The notes under the pieces: generated by a model
Told to the model about the DNA's origin: nothing
The model's input: the letters and a program-made list of their open reading frames with translations, nothing else
The model's database searches: none
Made by a program: the position numbers and the translations under genes
Shown: positions 63,675 to 64,000 of the stretch, piece after piece
Layout of the letters: each line of letters opens with the position of its first letter
How positions within the stretch are numbered: position 1 is the first letter of the stretch
DNA from: UBA12481 sp012523435
Lineage (GTDB): Bacteria > Bacteroidota > Bacteroidia > Bacteroidales > UBA12481
Reading direction: 5' to 3'
NCBI GenBank assembly: GCA_028686135.1
Contig: JAQUCP010000003.1
Span: 62,001-126,000, forward strand
DNA: 64,000 nucleotides

Positions 63675-64000
63675 TTAAAATTTTGCCACCAGTGGCATTC
63701 TTCTGCCCGTTCCAAAAGCCTTTGAGGAGACCCGCAGGATTGGAGGAGCCTGGAATCTTTTGTATTCACTTTTATTGAGTAGAGAGGCTGTCTTTTTAAC
63801 CTGGGTCTCCTCGTATCCATCCATAACAATCTCATTAACTGACATTTTCATTTCTATTAGCCGATACAAGATCGCGTCAAGTAAGGGATAGTCAGGCAGT
63901 GAATCACTATCCAGCTGACCCGGTCGTAATTCAGCAGATGGGGGTTTCTGAATAATATGAAGCGGAATTATTTCTTGATTTCTATTTATAAACGCTGCAA
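63675..64000 (-). CDS. nadE: NAD(+) synthetase, C-terminal part (5' end outside window)
   Basis: Makes NAD from deamido-NAD, ATP and an amide nitrogen. Reading the minus strand from the window edge gives AAFINRNQEIIPLHIIQKPP, then SAELRPGQLDSDSLPDYPLL, DAILYRL, and ends with EYKRFQAPPILRVSS and KAFGTGRRMPLVAKF. This is the end of the NadE synthetase domain, including the KPPSAELRP loop and the GTGRRMP tail. Only about 107 residues are in the window; whether a glutaminase domain precedes cannot be seen. Its stop lies 152 bp upstream of giant gene copy 2, same strand. Confidence 0.9.
   Translation of the reverse strand, partial: AAFINRNQEIIPLHIIQKPPSAELRPGQLDSDSLPDYPLLDAILYRLIEMKMSVNEIVMDGYEETQVKKTASLLNKSEYKRFQAPPILRVSSKAFGTGRRMPLVAKF

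Noticed and set aside
1..64000. CRISPR arrays, tRNA genes, prophage or restriction-modification genes
   Set aside because: None found by reading; the only tRNA-like end is that of tmRNA.

Overview
The window is a chromosomal piece of an anaerobic member of the Bacteroidetes. The signs are type IX secretion (T9SS) C-terminal sorting domains, a TonB receptor with an N-terminal carboxypeptidase-regulatory-like domain, a short RpoD, the MurF-alanine racemase fusion, a tmRNA tag ending NYALAA, and promoters with the Bacteroidetes -7 element TAnnTTTG. Pyruvate:ferredoxin oxidoreductase, ATP-dependent PEP carboxykinase and a biotin-dependent carboxyltransferase pair point to fermentative or anaerobic central metabolism. 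Genus cannot be assigned from the sequence alone.

Layout. 1-3.7 kb: 3' end of miaA converging on a minus-strand operon (DUF4199, two family-2 glycosyltransferases and a zinc-ribbon methyltransferase) for surface glycan or lipid-linked sugar work. 3.7-9.4 kb: SRP RNA, a lipoprotein, transaldolase-like aldolase, threonylcarbamoyl-AMP synthase, a short ComEC, and the ruvX-def-TPR lipoprotein operon. 9.4-20.4 kb: pckA, nifJ, rho, rpoD, rpe, an alanine/saccharopine dehydrogenase-like gene and tmRNA. 20.5-44 kb: secreted and envelope proteins (YfaP-like lipoprotein, PQQ and Asp-box propellers, TonB receptor with a histidine-rich partner), Na/Ca antiporter, rlmN, FKBP, carboxyltransferase plus biotin carrier, ispE, dnaB, rsmI, tdk, murF-alr and a Crp-like regulator. 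44-63.5 kb: four large T9SS cargo genes in two tandem pairs, separated by a 1.1 kb gap holding a dead IS4-type transposase tail. The right edge is the hidden 3' end of nadE on the minus strand.

The most notable points are: (i) a 6.77 kb unit carrying a 2226-residue secreted protein present twice in tandem with no difference that I can find, although the upstream regions differ; (ii) a four-domain super-repeat of about 420 residues inside that protein; (iii) a 548 bp identical tract inside the neighbouring 744-residue paralog pair, suggesting gene conversion; (iv) a switch from G-rich to C-rich on the + strand near 20.64 kb, at a 9-bp-arm dyad, which suggests the replication terminus; (v) a histidine-rich small exported protein next to a TonB receptor with a CQNCG motif in its plug. 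No CRISPR array, prophage or recognised defence system was seen.
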